Of a DNA stretch of 64,000 nucleotides, positions 9,326 through 17,701 are shown one piece after another; position 1 is the first letter of the stretch, and every line of letters starts with the position of its first letter. The notes below the pieces were generated by a model. It was not told where the DNA came from, searched no databases, and saw only the letters and a program-made list of their open reading frames with translations. The translations under genes were made by a program, and so were the position numbers. Source of the stretch: Rhodococcoides kyotonense (lineage in GTDB: Bacteria; Actinomycetota; Actinomycetes; Mycobacteriales; Mycobacteriaceae). The stretch spans positions 1-64,000 of the forward strand of contig NZ_FZOW01000002.1 of NCBI RefSeq assembly GCF_900188125.1, read 5' to 3'.

Positions 9326-9655
9326 ATGGCCGACGACAACGAGGACACGTACCGGGATTTCAAGGACGCGGTCAACATGACTGCGAGTGAGATCGAGAAG
9401 TTCCTGAAGACCGACGAATCGAAGGAAGTCGGGCAGAAGAACGGCGGCGGTGAGTCGACGGGGCACGAGAGCGGCCGACGCATCGTCGATATTCTGCACA
9501 CGAAGAAAGCGGATCTGTCCGACGACGATTACCAGCACATGCGCAAGGTCGTCGGATACGTCCACCGGCATTCGGCGCAGAAGCCGAAGGGCGACGTCAC
9601 CGATACGCCGTGGCGGTATTCGCTGATGAACTGGGGCCACGACCCGGACAAATAG
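9326..9655 (+). CDS. DUF3140 family protein
   Basis: A 109-residue protein with the DUF3140 pattern: FKDAVNMTASEIEKFLKTDESKEVG, ESGRRIVDILHTKKADLSDDDYQHMRKVVGYVHRH and a closing PWRYSLMNWGHDP. It has no signal or membrane segment. DUF3140 and DUF2945 genes are often neighbours; a DNA-binding or stress role has been suggested for the family, but nothing in the sequence proves it. Its stop directly abuts the stop of the convergent ROK gene. Confidence 0.85.
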   Translation: MADDNEDTYRDFKDAVNMTASEIEKFLKTDESKEVGQKNGGGESTGHESGRRIVDILHTKKADLSDDDYQHMRKVVGYVHRHSAQKPKGDVTDTPWRYSLMNWGHDPDK

Positions 9656-10846
9656 TTACTGCCGCGCCCACTCCGCGAGCGACGATTCCGACGTGATGTG
9701 ATCGATTCCGATGGCGATCGCGCCGTGAAGTGGGCCGTCGTCGCCGTGCACACCGTCAAGAACAGGCGGTGCGGAATTCTTTCGAAAAGCCATGAGCCCC
9801 TGTAGGTATGCCGCCTCGAAGCTGGTCGACGCGGCCGCCCGCAGTGACGGCGCGAGCCCGCCGAGTGTGACTACGTCGGGATCGTGCAGGTTGACGAGGC
9901 CTGCGATTCCGCGCCCGATCGAGGTGGCGACCGCGTCGAACGCGTCGCGAATTCGCTTGTCCGGCACAGTGTTCGCCAGCACGTTCCGTGCGTACGTAAT
10001 AGGATCGACCGGTGGGTCCTCCCCGAGGTGAGTCGCGATCGCGCGGCCGTCGAGCGTCAGATCCCAACATCCCCGAGCGCCGCAGGGGCACAACCGTGTT
10101 GGGTCGCCGAACGGTATGTGGCCGTACTCTCCCGCGGCGCCGTGCGCACCCATCGCAGGATGGCCGTCGACGACGAGAGTGCCACCCAGCCCGACGCCGA
10201 TCATCAAGTGCAACGCGGTGCCTGCTCCGTGCGCGGCGCCTGTTCTGGCCTCGGCCAAACCGGCGAGGGTCGCGTCGTTGCCGATCAGCAACGGTATGTC
10301 GAGGTGCCGGGGGAGATCGGCGGTGAGCGGGCTCAGGTCGACGTCGGACCACCCGCGCGGCGTGAACTGAACCAGCCGGTCATCGCTGACGGTTCCGGCG
10401 ACCGAGACCGACACCGCGCGAATTCGACCCGGTTCACGGTCGTGAGCCTCGCGTATCGCCGACGCGACCTCGTCGACCAGTTGTGCGGGGTCCGGCGATT
10501 CCAGCGGAGTGCGAGTGATGAATTCGGGTTGTCCGCCGATGTCGGCGATGGCCAAGCGCCAGTCCTTCGGACGCAGGTCCGCGGCAATCACGAGCGGTCC
10601 GCGGGCGTGAGGTTGCAGCACGGTCGTCGGACGGCCTCGGCCTCTGCTGGGGGCGGGGATCTCGTCGAGCAGTTCGTGGGCCTTGAGACGGGCGACGAGG
10701 TCGGTGGCTCCGCCGCTGCTGATACCGAGTCGCTGCGCTGCGGTGGCGCGAGTGATGCCCGGTTCGGCGCGTACGAGGCCGACGAGCTGCGCAGCTCCGT
10801 ACCAGCGTGCGGCGGTGTTGTCCTGTGGTCGCGTCATCGCGGTCAT
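9656..10846 (-). CDS. ROK family transcriptional regulator
   Basis: About 396 residues. An N-terminal winged helix (ITRATAAQRLGISSGGATDLVARLKAHELL) is followed by a ROK sugar-kinase-like domain with GVGLGG and the zinc motif CPCGARGCW preceded by GHIPFG. Such proteins (NagC/XylR/Mlc type) repress sugar or transport genes and respond to a sugar or its phosphate. Start is uncertain: ATG at 10849, 10846 or 10837 are in frame and the ribosome site is weak. It is divergent from an MFS transporter, which it probably controls through the palindrome at 10857-10883. Confidence 0.88.
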   Translation of the reverse strand: MTAMTRPQDNTAARWYGAAQLVGLVRAEPGITRATAAQRLGISSGGATDLVARLKAHELLDEIPAPSRGRGRPTTVLQPHARGPLVIAADLRPKDWRLAIADIGGQPEFITRTPLESPDPAQLVDEVASAIREAHDREPGRIRAVSVSVAGTVSDDRLVQFTPRGWSDVDLSPLTADLPRHLDIPLLIGNDATLAGLAEARTGAAHGAGTALHLMIGVGLGGTLVVDGHPAMGAHGAAGEYGHIPFGDPTRLCPCGARGCWDLTLDGRAIATHLGEDPPVDPITYARNVLANTVPDKRIRDAFDAVATSIGRGIAGLVNLHDPDVVTLGGLAPSLRAAASTSFEAAYLQGLMAFRKNSAPPVLDGVHGDDGPLHGAIAIGIDHITSESSLAEWARQ

Positions 10847-10856
10847 CATCCCACTT

Positions 10857-10883
10857 GAATAAACTCGACAGCTGAGTATATTC
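10857..10883. promoter_or_regulatory. Candidate ROK operator
   Basis: Inverted repeat GAATAAACTC / GAGTATATTC (one mismatch in 10-bp arms, 7-nt spacer) in the 44-nt gap between the divergent ROK and MFS genes. An overlapping second perfect palindrome, CGTCATGCATGACG at 10883-10896, covers the MFS start codon. Confidence 0.5.
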
Positions 10884-10890
10884 GTCATGC

Positions 10891-12066
10891 ATGACGACGA
10901 CCACCACGGTTCCTCGAACCGTTCGGGCCAATCTGCCCGGCCTCATCTCCCTCGCGCTCGCGTCGTGCCTGGCTGTCACTACGGAAATGCTCCCGGTCGG
11001 CTTGCTTCCGTCGATCGGATCCGGGTTCGGCGTCGCCGAGTCGACGGCCGGTCTCCTCGTGAGTCTCTACGCCGGCATGGTTGCGCTTCTGGCCGTGCCG
11101 CTGACGATCGTCACGCGCAGGCTCGCGCGAAAGCCGTTGCTGCTGGCGACGATCGTGGGATATGTCGTCTCCAATGCGGTGGTGGCTCTCGCACCCACGT
11201 TCGCGGTGGTTGTGTGCGGTCGTGCCGTCGGCGGCGCCGCGCACGCACTGTTCTTCTCGCTGTGCATCGGCTATGCGCCTCGCCTCGTCGACAGGGGGCA
11301 GGTCGGCAAAGCGCTGGCGCTCGCGACGGGCGGAGCCTCGGTCGGATTCGTGCTCGGGGTCCCGGTGTCGACGTCGTTGGGTACTGCGCTCGGCTGGCGA
11401 TCTGCATTCGGAATTCTCGCGGTGGCGTCGGCGATCACGCTGGTGTTGGTGGCAAGATTTCTGCCGTCGGTGTCGTCCGAGACTCCGGAACGCCCCGAGG
11501 GGGTGGGTGCAGGCCGACGTCAATTGACCGCGGTCGTGTCGTCCAATGCCGTGACCTACATCGGCCAGTACATTCTCTACACCTACATCAGTCTGCTGTT
11601 TCTCGCTGCAGGAGTGAGTGATTCGTCGATCGGACCGCTGCTCTTGATCTGCGGCGCCTGTGGTCTGGCGGGATTGTGGTTCGCCGGTCAGATGCTCGAT
11701 CGCAATCCTCGTCGAACGACGATCGTGATTCTGTCCGTCGTACTCGTCGGAGTGCTTGCCGTCGGATCGGCGCACCCGTCGCTGATCGCCGTCGTCATCG
11801 CGGCAGCACTGTGGAACGGGGCTTTCGGCGGCGTGCCGTCGATCTACCAGTCCGCGGCGGTCCGTACCCACGCGACGTCGCCGGAAATGGCAGGCGCGTG
11901 GGTGAATGCGACGTCGAACATCGGTATTGCAGGCGGTGCCGCGATCGGTGCGGCTCTGCTTCCGGCAGTGGGTGTTTCGAACCTGGCATGGGTTGCGGCG
12001 GCCGTCATCGCCTGTGGGTTGGGCATCGCAGCCTGGTCCCGACGCGCATTCCCGGCGCAGGTGTGA
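10891..12066 (+). CDS. MFS transporter (DHA1 family)
   Basis: A 391-residue protein with about 12 hydrophobic segments. It resembles AraJ/Cmx-type efflux permeases, with TEMLPVGLLPSI in the first helix, RLARKPLLLATIVGYVVSNAVVALAP for the A-motif region, and GRAVGGAAHALFFSL. Likely exports a sugar or small drug. The ATG at 10891 lies inside a 14-bp palindrome. Divergent ROK regulation suggests induction by a carbohydrate-like signal. Confidence 0.88.
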   Translation: MTTTTTVPRTVRANLPGLISLALASCLAVTTEMLPVGLLPSIGSGFGVAESTAGLLVSLYAGMVALLAVPLTIVTRRLARKPLLLATIVGYVVSNAVVALAPTFAVVVCGRAVGGAAHALFFSLCIGYAPRLVDRGQVGKALALATGGASVGFVLGVPVSTSLGTALGWRSAFGILAVASAITLVLVARFLPSVSSETPERPEGVGAGRRQLTAVVSSNAVTYIGQYILYTYISLLFLAAGVSDSSIGPLLLICGACGLAGLWFAGQMLDRNPRRTTIVILSVVLVGVLAVGSAHPSLIAVVIAAALWNGAFGGVPSIYQSAAVRTHATSPEMAGAWVNATSNIGIAGGAAIGAALLPAVGVSNLAWVAAAVIACGLGIAAWSRRAFPAQV

Positions 12067-12079
12067 TGTGTCGCGAGAT

Positions 12080-12637
12080 CTAGCCGGTCAGGTACCGGGT
12101 GAGCGTCGGTCCGACCCAGTCGACGATGTCGTCGTGGCTCATCGTCACCAACGGCGGGACGCGAAGAACGTAGCGGGAGAACGCAAGTCCGAGGATCTGT
12201 GATCCGACGAGCGCCGCACGTTCTGCGTGCCGATCGGGGGTGATGGTGCTCAGCGCGGGAGCTACCTGAGAAGCGAACACCTCCAACATCGCCTGTGCTG
12301 CAACGGGACTCGTCGCTGCGGCGCGTAGCAACGCAAGGAACGTGCCGTCGGCTTCCCAGATGTCGAAGAACCTGGGCATCAGCACCGACGCCAGGTCCCG
12401 AGCGGCGATGCCGTGCAGGTCCGGCAGGTGCAACTCGAAGCTCGCGGCTTCCGCGAACAGTGCGTCCTTGGTCTTGAAGTACCGGACGACCATCGCTGCG
12501 TCGACGCCGACGTCGCCTGCCACGGCGCGCATCGTGGTGCGCTCGTATCCGTCGTTTCCGAAGCGGGTACGAGCGGCGTCGAGGATCGCTGCACGGGTCG
12601 CGGTCGCGGATCTGGGTCTTGCCACGCCGTCGATCAT
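12080..12637 (-). CDS. TetR family regulator of the adjacent FAD monooxygenase
   Basis: A 185-residue regulator. The N-terminal HTH reads TRAAILDAARTRFGNDGYERTTMRAVAGDVGVDAAMVVRYFKTKDALF; the C-terminal domain is helical and variable. I choose ATG 12637 (MIDGVARPRS). It is divergent from a flavin monooxygenase gene. Two identical-pattern 16-bp operators sit between them, one touching this gene's start codon, so it very likely represses both itself and the monooxygenase. Confidence 0.9.
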   Translation of the reverse strand: MIDGVARPRSATATRAAILDAARTRFGNDGYERTTMRAVAGDVGVDAAMVVRYFKTKDALFAEAASFELHLPDLHGIAARDLASVLMPRFFDIWEADGTFLALLRAAATSPVAAQAMLEVFASQVAPALSTITPDRHAERAALVGSQILGLAFSRYVLRVPPLVTMSHDDIVDWVGPTLTRYLTG

Positions 12638-12638
12638 A

Positions 12639-12654
12639 GTCAACAAGTGTTGAC
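12639..12654. promoter_or_regulatory. TetR operator 1
   Basis: GTCAACAAGTGTTGAC: 7-bp perfect arms around AG, one base upstream of the TetR start codon. Confidence 0.75.
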
Positions 12655-12682
12655 CTTCGCATCGTCGAGGCATACCGTTTTA

Positions 12683-12698
12683 GTCAACAACTGTTGAC
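12683..12698. promoter_or_regulatory. TetR operator 2
   Basis: GTCAACAACTGTTGAC: the same 7-bp arms around AC, 44 bp from operator 1 (about four helical turns) and 18 nt before the monooxygenase ATG. The matching pair defines consensus GTCAACANNTGTTGAC. Confidence 0.75.
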
Positions 12699-12716
12699 TG
12701 CAATGTGGAGGTCGTC

Positions 12717-14237
12717 ATGGACACCGTGGACGTAGTGGTCGTCGGAGCCGGACCCGCCGGATGCATGATCGCGGGCGAGCTGGCGTCGTTCGGAAAGTCT
12801 GTCGTCGTACTCGAGAAACACGAGGCGATGTCGCCGCTCAGTCGGGCGTTCGGTGTGCACGCACGAACGCTCGAAGTGCTGGACACTCGCGGACTGGCTC
12901 AGGATCTGTTGAAGACCGGCGCGCGGGTCGACGCGCTGAAACTGTGGGACGACACGTACCTCGACATGAGCGTTCTGCCGTCACCGTTCCCGTTCCTGCT
13001 GTCGACGCCGCAGACCAACGTGGATTCGTTGCTCGAGACGCACGCGACATACGTCGGCGCCGACGTGCGCAGGGGCGTGACCGTTACCGCCATCGAGCAG
13101 GACGAATCGTTCGTCACCGTCACGGCCGTAGAGTGCGACGGGACGCCGGTGTCCTGGCGCGCGTCGTACGTCGTCGGTGCCGACGGAGTGCGGAGCATCG
13201 TGCGAGAGAAGACGGGCCAGCAGTTCCACGGCCGGGCACTGCTGAGGTCGATCATGCTGGCCGACGTGAAACTGACCGACCCGCCTGTCGGACTCGTCAA
13301 TGTCGACGCAGGCAAGGACTGTTTCGCGTTCGTCGCACCGTTCGGTGGCGACTGGTATCGCGTCGTCGCGTGGGATCGGAACGACGAGTCCGAGGACGAG
13401 GATCCGATCGACGAAGAAGTGCTGCGTAGCGTGTTGGTCCGTGCGATGGGCACCGACTACGGATGGCAGGAAGTACGGTGGACGTCCCGATTCCGTTGTG
13501 AAGAAAGGCAAGTGAACCAGTATCGAACCGGACGGGTCTTCCTCGTCGGAGATGCGGCGCACGTGCACTCACCCGCGGGCGGGCAGGGAATGAACACTGG
13601 AATTCAGGACTCGCTCAACCTCGGATGGAAATTGGCTGCCGTGATCGACGGGGCCGACGACACGGTGCTCGACACGTATCACGTGGAGCGATACCCGGTC
13701 GGTAAGAGGGTGATTCGGATGTCGGGTGGGACGATGCGGATGCTGTTGGTGCAGTCGTCGATTGCGAAGAGGATGCGCAATACCGTCGTCGACACCGTGC
13801 TGCGCAGACCGCGCCTCGCGTCGAAGATCGCGGTGATGTTCTCCGGCGTCGGTATCGCCTACGGTCATCGCCGTGGTGAGCATCGCCTCGTCGGAACCCG
13901 GGCGCCGGACGTCCCGACGGCGACCGGCCGTCTGTTCGAAGATCTTCGACGCCCCGGTTTCGTGCTCGTCCTCGAAAAGGATTCAGGAGCAGCCGGTTTC
14001 GCCGGCCACGTGACCTACCGACGGGACGACGGCCCAGCGATGCTCGTGCGTCCCGACGGGTACGTCGCGTGGGCGGGTGCCAGTGCGTCGGGAGACTGGC
14101 AATCCGTACTGGCGCGCTGGACGGGTCAGTCGTCGTCCTCGGCGAGTTCGGGCGCCAGTTCACGCGTGGCCATGCCGCCGTCCTTGCCTTCGTCGGTCGG
14201 CCCGGGCCGCCCGCCCTTCGGCTCGTCGTCGGAATGA
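12717..14237 (+). CDS. FAD-dependent monooxygenase (PheA/TfdB-like hydroxylase)
   Basis: A 506-residue flavin hydroxylase. VVVVGAGPAGCMIAGEL binds the FAD adenine, the DG motif is VVGADGVRSIVRE, and VFLVGDAAHVHSPAGGQGMNTGIQDSLNLGWKL is the GD motif and C-terminal FAD contact. It should hydroxylate an aromatic or polyketide-like compound with NAD(P)H and O2. ATG 12717 is preceded by GGAGG at 5 nt. The last about 35 residues are Ser/Pro-rich low-complexity sequence read across the antisense of a small convergent gene (14126-14260), so the original stop may have been lost. Confidence 0.88.
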   Translation: MDTVDVVVVGAGPAGCMIAGELASFGKSVVVLEKHEAMSPLSRAFGVHARTLEVLDTRGLAQDLLKTGARVDALKLWDDTYLDMSVLPSPFPFLLSTPQTNVDSLLETHATYVGADVRRGVTVTAIEQDESFVTVTAVECDGTPVSWRASYVVGADGVRSIVREKTGQQFHGRALLRSIMLADVKLTDPPVGLVNVDAGKDCFAFVAPFGGDWYRVVAWDRNDESEDEDPIDEEVLRSVLVRAMGTDYGWQEVRWTSRFRCEERQVNQYRTGRVFLVGDAAHVHSPAGGQGMNTGIQDSLNLGWKLAAVIDGADDTVLDTYHVERYPVGKRVIRMSGGTMRMLLVQSSIAKRMRNTVVDTVLRRPRLASKIAVMFSGVGIAYGHRRGEHRLVGTRAPDVPTATGRLFEDLRRPGFVLVLEKDSGAAGFAGHVTYRRDDGPAMLVRPDGYVAWAGASASGDWQSVLARWTGQSSSSASSGASSRVAMPPSLPSSVGPGRPPFGSSSE

Positions 14238-14260
14238 TTCTCGGGTTCTTTCGCAGTCAT
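14126..14260 (-). CDS. Small acidic protein overlapping the monooxygenase 3' end
   Basis: A 44-residue frame starting at ATG 14260 and ending at TGA 14126-14128. The product is strongly acidic, with a Lys/Gly-rich middle (DEPKGGRPGPTDEGKDGG) and an ordered-looking tail (MATRELAPELAEDDD). It overlaps the end of the monooxygenase by 112 nt in the opposite direction. The low-complexity reading of the plus strand here, against a sensible composition on the minus strand, is why I think this frame is real. The ribosome site is weak and the function unknown. Confidence 0.5.
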   Translation of the reverse strand: MTAKEPENHSDDEPKGGRPGPTDEGKDGGMATRELAPELAEDDD

Positions 14261-14294
14261 AGGCGAGCGGATAACCCCCGCCGCTGGATTTGAA

Positions 14295-15761
14295 TCATTC
14301 GCCCCGCGTGACGTCGATCTTGTAGTAGCCGATCTTCCGGTACAGCGTCGCCCGGCTCATTCCGAGTTGTGTCGCTGCTTGCTGCATCGTGAGACGCCCT
14401 GACGACAGGACACGGACGATCTCGCCGTGTTCGAAGGCCTCGATCGAGGACAGTCTTCGCGCAGGCCCGGCGAGGATCTCGGTCGGAAGGACGTGAGTGT
14501 CGACGACGTCGGACCGGTTGACGGCACGCGTGATCACTCGGGCCAACTCGGCTGCATCGTGAGGCCAGTCGTAGTTGCGGAGAGCCTGCTCGGCGGCGCG
14601 GGAGAACTGCACCTCACGTCCACGGAAGGTCGACGCCATATGCCGTGCCAGCGGCAGGACGTCGTCGGGCCGGTCTCGCAGCGGCGGCACCGACGCAACG
14701 GCTGTCACCATGTTCGCCAGGACGCTCGGCACGTCGTGATAGGTCTCGGCGCTCATCGCCACGGGCATCGCGGTGCCTCCTGCTCCGAACAGGAGATCTC
14801 GAAGCTGCCCGGCGGCGTACGCAGGGAGTGTGTCGACATCGCGGAGAACTACCACCGTGTCCGATCTGCCTACCTCGAACGACCACAGATCGAGCCACGC
14901 CTGAATGTCGGCCAGATCGGGAGCTGCGGCCGACAAGATCCGATGGCGCGGGAATGCGCGTCGGGCAGCTTGGGCCAGCAGAGTAGCGCGACCGGTGCTC
15001 GGCGGCCCGACTGCCGCGACGACCGAGCCGGCCGCCAACGCGGTCGCTGCGATCGTCAGCGCCTCCGACCAGGCTTGGCCGAGTTCCAGGCCGCCGACCG
15101 ACGACGGGTGTTCGATCCGAAACAGGTTACGACGCGACGGCGGGCGGGCGTGCCGCTGCGACCCTCGCGTCAACATGGAACTCGAGATGGTGCTCGCAGC
15201 CGATCTGGCCAAAGTCAGAAGCAGGTTGCTCGACGTGTCCGACCACGTCGTCAGATTGACCGCGCCTTCGAGCTTGCCGGTCACGGGGTCGACGACGGGT
15301 GCCGCCGCGCAGGTGAAACCCGTCAGGCTGTGTGAGTAGTGCTGGTCGGCACGCACGAGCGTCGGAGTGATGTCGGCAAGCGCGAGACCGAGGCCGTTGG
15401 TGCCGACCTCCCGCTCGGAATATCCGAATCCGGGCGCGAGATGCACGACGTCGAGCGCCCGCAGCAGACTGTGATCACCGCTCACGCGACTGAGCACGAC
15501 ACCCTCGGAGTCGGTGAGCATCATGCCGACGGGCTCGGACTCCATCGTGCGGTGAAGGTCGGCGAGTACCTCGTTGCCGCACTCGTGAAACAACGATTCG
15601 GGCGGCTCGGTGCCGGCGAACACCGGCTCGACGGCGTCTGCTGACACCCCGTAGCGCTCGCTGCGAATCCACGACGCGCGAAGCCGCTTCGGGACGAGGT
15701 CGGCGTCCCTGCTCACGATCTGGCCGGATGAGGCGCGTCTATCCGGTCGGTGGTCTGACAA
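14295..15761 (-). CDS. AcoR/MimR-type GAF-AAA-Fis transcriptional activator
   Basis: A 488-residue protein with a TTG start (GAGGAA at 7 nt; an in-frame GTG lies 13 codons in). Residues about 50-200 form a GAF sensor (EPVGMMLTDSEGVVL, GTNGLGLALADITPTLVRADQHY). A degenerate AAA+ region follows: the Walker A lysine is Arg (GPPSTGRAT) and no GAFTGA loop is seen, as expected in actinobacteria that lack sigma-54. A Fis-type HTH ends the protein (LTMQQAATQLGMSRATLYRKIGYYKI). MimR/AcoR-like activators control binuclear-iron monooxygenase operons. It is divergent from the amidohydrolase-ADH set. Confidence 0.87.
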   Translation of the reverse strand: MSDHRPDRRASSGQIVSRDADLVPKRLRASWIRSERYGVSADAVEPVFAGTEPPESLFHECGNEVLADLHRTMESEPVGMMLTDSEGVVLSRVSGDHSLLRALDVVHLAPGFGYSEREVGTNGLGLALADITPTLVRADQHYSHSLTGFTCAAAPVVDPVTGKLEGAVNLTTWSDTSSNLLLTLARSAASTISSSMLTRGSQRHARPPSRRNLFRIEHPSSVGGLELGQAWSEALTIAATALAAGSVVAAVGPPSTGRATLLAQAARRAFPRHRILSAAAPDLADIQAWLDLWSFEVGRSDTVVVLRDVDTLPAYAAGQLRDLLFGAGGTAMPVAMSAETYHDVPSVLANMVTAVASVPPLRDRPDDVLPLARHMASTFRGREVQFSRAAEQALRNYDWPHDAAELARVITRAVNRSDVVDTHVLPTEILAGPARRLSSIEAFEHGEIVRVLSSGRLTMQQAATQLGMSRATLYRKIGYYKIDVTRGE

Positions 15762-15826
15762 GCGAGTTCCTCGTGCGTCGACAGCAATCCTGTGACTCAG
15801 GTTACATCGCGTTCGCGAATTCTCCG

Positions 15827-15843
15827 CGTCTCAGATTGAGACG
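15827..15843. promoter_or_regulatory. Inverted repeat in the activator/amidohydrolase divergent region
   Basis: CGTCTCA and TGAGACG arms with a 3-nt centre, lying 84 nt before the amidohydrolase start. It is a candidate binding site for the AcoR-like activator. Confidence 0.4.
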
Positions 15844-15926
15844 GCAGAAACCTGCCCGACGACCTTTCCGCGACCTACCGTCTAGTCACGAACTGTGGCG
15901 CCGGTCACTTCTGGAAGGGGTTCGAC

Positions 15927-16979
15927 ATGTACGAAAAGGGTGACGACAGCTTCTTCATCGTCGACGCGCACGTGGCTCTCTGGGACGCCCGTCCCGAGAA
16001 CCTGCGCAACATCCATGGGAAGCAGTTCATCGACTGCTTCTACGACTACCACCGCAATCTGTCACCGGAATCGGAGCTGTGGACGTACGAGGAGTACCTC
16101 TACCAGGGCGGCGAGCGGTTGATCAAGGATCTGTTCATCGACGGCTACGTCGACCACGCGATCTTTCAGCCGGCGCACCTGGGCGAGTTCTACGTGAACG
16201 GATTCGGTCAGACCGAGGAAGCGTGGGCGTTGACGCAGGCGCACCCCGGTTTGCTGACCTACAACCACAACTTCGACCCGCGCAACGGTGAGCGCGGACT
16301 CGATCAGCTGCGCGCCGACGCGGAGAGATTTGGACTCAAGGGCGTCAAGCTCTACACCGCCGAGTGGCACGGCGATTCCCGCGGGTACAAGCTGGACGAC
16401 GACTGGACGCGGCGCTATCTCGAGGTATGCCGCGAACTGGGAATCAGGAACATCCACGTTCACAAGGGGCCGACCATCCGGCCGTTGGACCGCGATGCCT
16501 TCGACGTCGCCGACGTCGACCACATCGCAACCGACTTCACCGATCTGAATTTCGTCGTCGAACACTGCGGGCTTCCGAGGCTGGAGGACTTCTGCTGGAT
16601 CGCGACGCAGGAGCCGAACGTCCACGCAGGTCTGGCCGTCGCGATGCCGTTCATCCACACACGCCCGAAGTACTTCGCGCAGATCATGGGTGAACTTCTG
16701 TACTGGCTCGGCGAGGATCGGATCCAGTTCTCGTCGGACTACGCGTTGTGGACGCCGCGGTGGTTGATCGAATCGTTCGTCGACTTCCAGATTCCCGAGG
16801 AGCTGAGCGAATACGCACCGATCACGCTCGATCAGAAGAAGAAGGTGCTCGGGCTCAACGCCGCGAAGATGTACGACATCGAGGTACCCGCCGATCTGCA
16901 ACTCGCCGATGCGGACGAGCCCGCCGTCGGGCCACGCGGTGCGGATCGGGCGGCCGGTGACAACCTGGTCGGTGCTTGA
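15927..16979 (+). CDS. Amidohydrolase family protein of prm/mim-type clusters
   Basis: A 350-residue TIM-barrel metal-dependent hydrolase. The N-terminus has FIVDAHVALWDARPENLRNIHGKQ; the usual HxH metal pair reads HVA here, which I recall as normal in this subgroup. Later metal/active-site regions include VKLYTAEWHGDSRGYKL, NIHVHKGPTIRPLDRDAFD, VVEHCGLPRLEDF and SSDYALWTPRWL. Proteins of this subgroup are encoded directly after the propane/phenol monooxygenase subunits (PrmABCD, MimABCD) in mycobacteria and rhodococci. Here no monooxygenase is present. A strong GGAAGGGG site precedes ATG 15927. Confidence 0.88.
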   Translation: MYEKGDDSFFIVDAHVALWDARPENLRNIHGKQFIDCFYDYHRNLSPESELWTYEEYLYQGGERLIKDLFIDGYVDHAIFQPAHLGEFYVNGFGQTEEAWALTQAHPGLLTYNHNFDPRNGERGLDQLRADAERFGLKGVKLYTAEWHGDSRGYKLDDDWTRRYLEVCRELGIRNIHVHKGPTIRPLDRDAFDVADVDHIATDFTDLNFVVEHCGLPRLEDFCWIATQEPNVHAGLAVAMPFIHTRPKYFAQIMGELLYWLGEDRIQFSSDYALWTPRWLIESFVDFQIPEELSEYAPITLDQKKKVLGLNAAKMYDIEVPADLQLADADEPAVGPRGADRAAGDNLVGA

Positions 16980-16980
16980 G

Positions 16981-17691
16981 ATGTCGGATTCACGTGAAAC
17001 AGAGGCATTTCGAGCGTTGGATGCCGTCGTCGATCCCGAATTGGACGAGCCGATAACCGATCTCGACTTCGTGCATTCGCTGATCGTGTCGTCGGCCTCC
17101 GATGTTCTGGTCCAACTGCGGTTGCCGACGTCGTTCTGCGCACCCAACTTCGCCTATCTGATGGCGTCCGATGCCAAGGATGTTCTGACGGCGCTGCCGT
17201 GGACACGCAGTGTCACAGTCGAATTGATCGACCACCACGACTCGAAGATCATCAATGCAGGACTTGCCGCCGATGCCGGATACCGTGGAACGTTCGCACA
17301 CGAGGCGGAGGAGAATCTGGACGAACTTCGAATCACGTTCCAACGCAAAGCCCATGTGGCAGCGATGGAGAGGAGTTTGACCGGGCTGCTTCGGCAGGAT
17401 CCGTCACGAGAGATGGCCGAGATGGGCACGGTGGTATTGGGCGAGCTGCCCGACGACGCGTGTACTCGCGCACTGATGAAGCGCCGCAGCATCATCGGAC
17501 TGCCTGTGTCGCCCGACAGCCTTGTCATGGTCGACCACGACGGCAACGACTACGCCGAGATCGACGTCCCGCTTGCACTGCGCCGCGCGCGTTCGACGCG
17601 CATCTCGATCGACGGCAACGCGCACTTCTGCCGCGGGCTTCTGCGCACCCGCTACGACGACCCTGACCGTACGACGGTCGACGCCCTCTAG
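16981..17691 (+). CDS. DUF59/MIP18-type metal-sulfur assembly protein
   Basis: A 236-residue protein. The N-terminal third is a MIP18/DUF59 domain (DAVVDPELDEPITDLDFVHSL, then LRLPTSFCAPNFAYLMASD with a conserved Cys). The remainder is specific to the monooxygenase-associated subgroup. Family members help assemble Fe-S or di-iron centres; in mim/prm loci this gene lies between the amidohydrolase and the alcohol dehydrogenase. Only 1 nt separates its ATG 16981 from the previous stop. Confidence 0.82.
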   Translation: MSDSRETEAFRALDAVVDPELDEPITDLDFVHSLIVSSASDVLVQLRLPTSFCAPNFAYLMASDAKDVLTALPWTRSVTVELIDHHDSKIINAGLAADAGYRGTFAHEAEENLDELRITFQRKAHVAAMERSLTGLLRQDPSREMAEMGTVVLGELPDDACTRALMKRRSIIGLPVSPDSLVMVDHDGNDYAEIDVPLALRRARSTRISIDGNAHFCRGLLRTRYDDPDRTTVDAL

Positions 17692-17701
17692 GAGGCAACC
17701 T

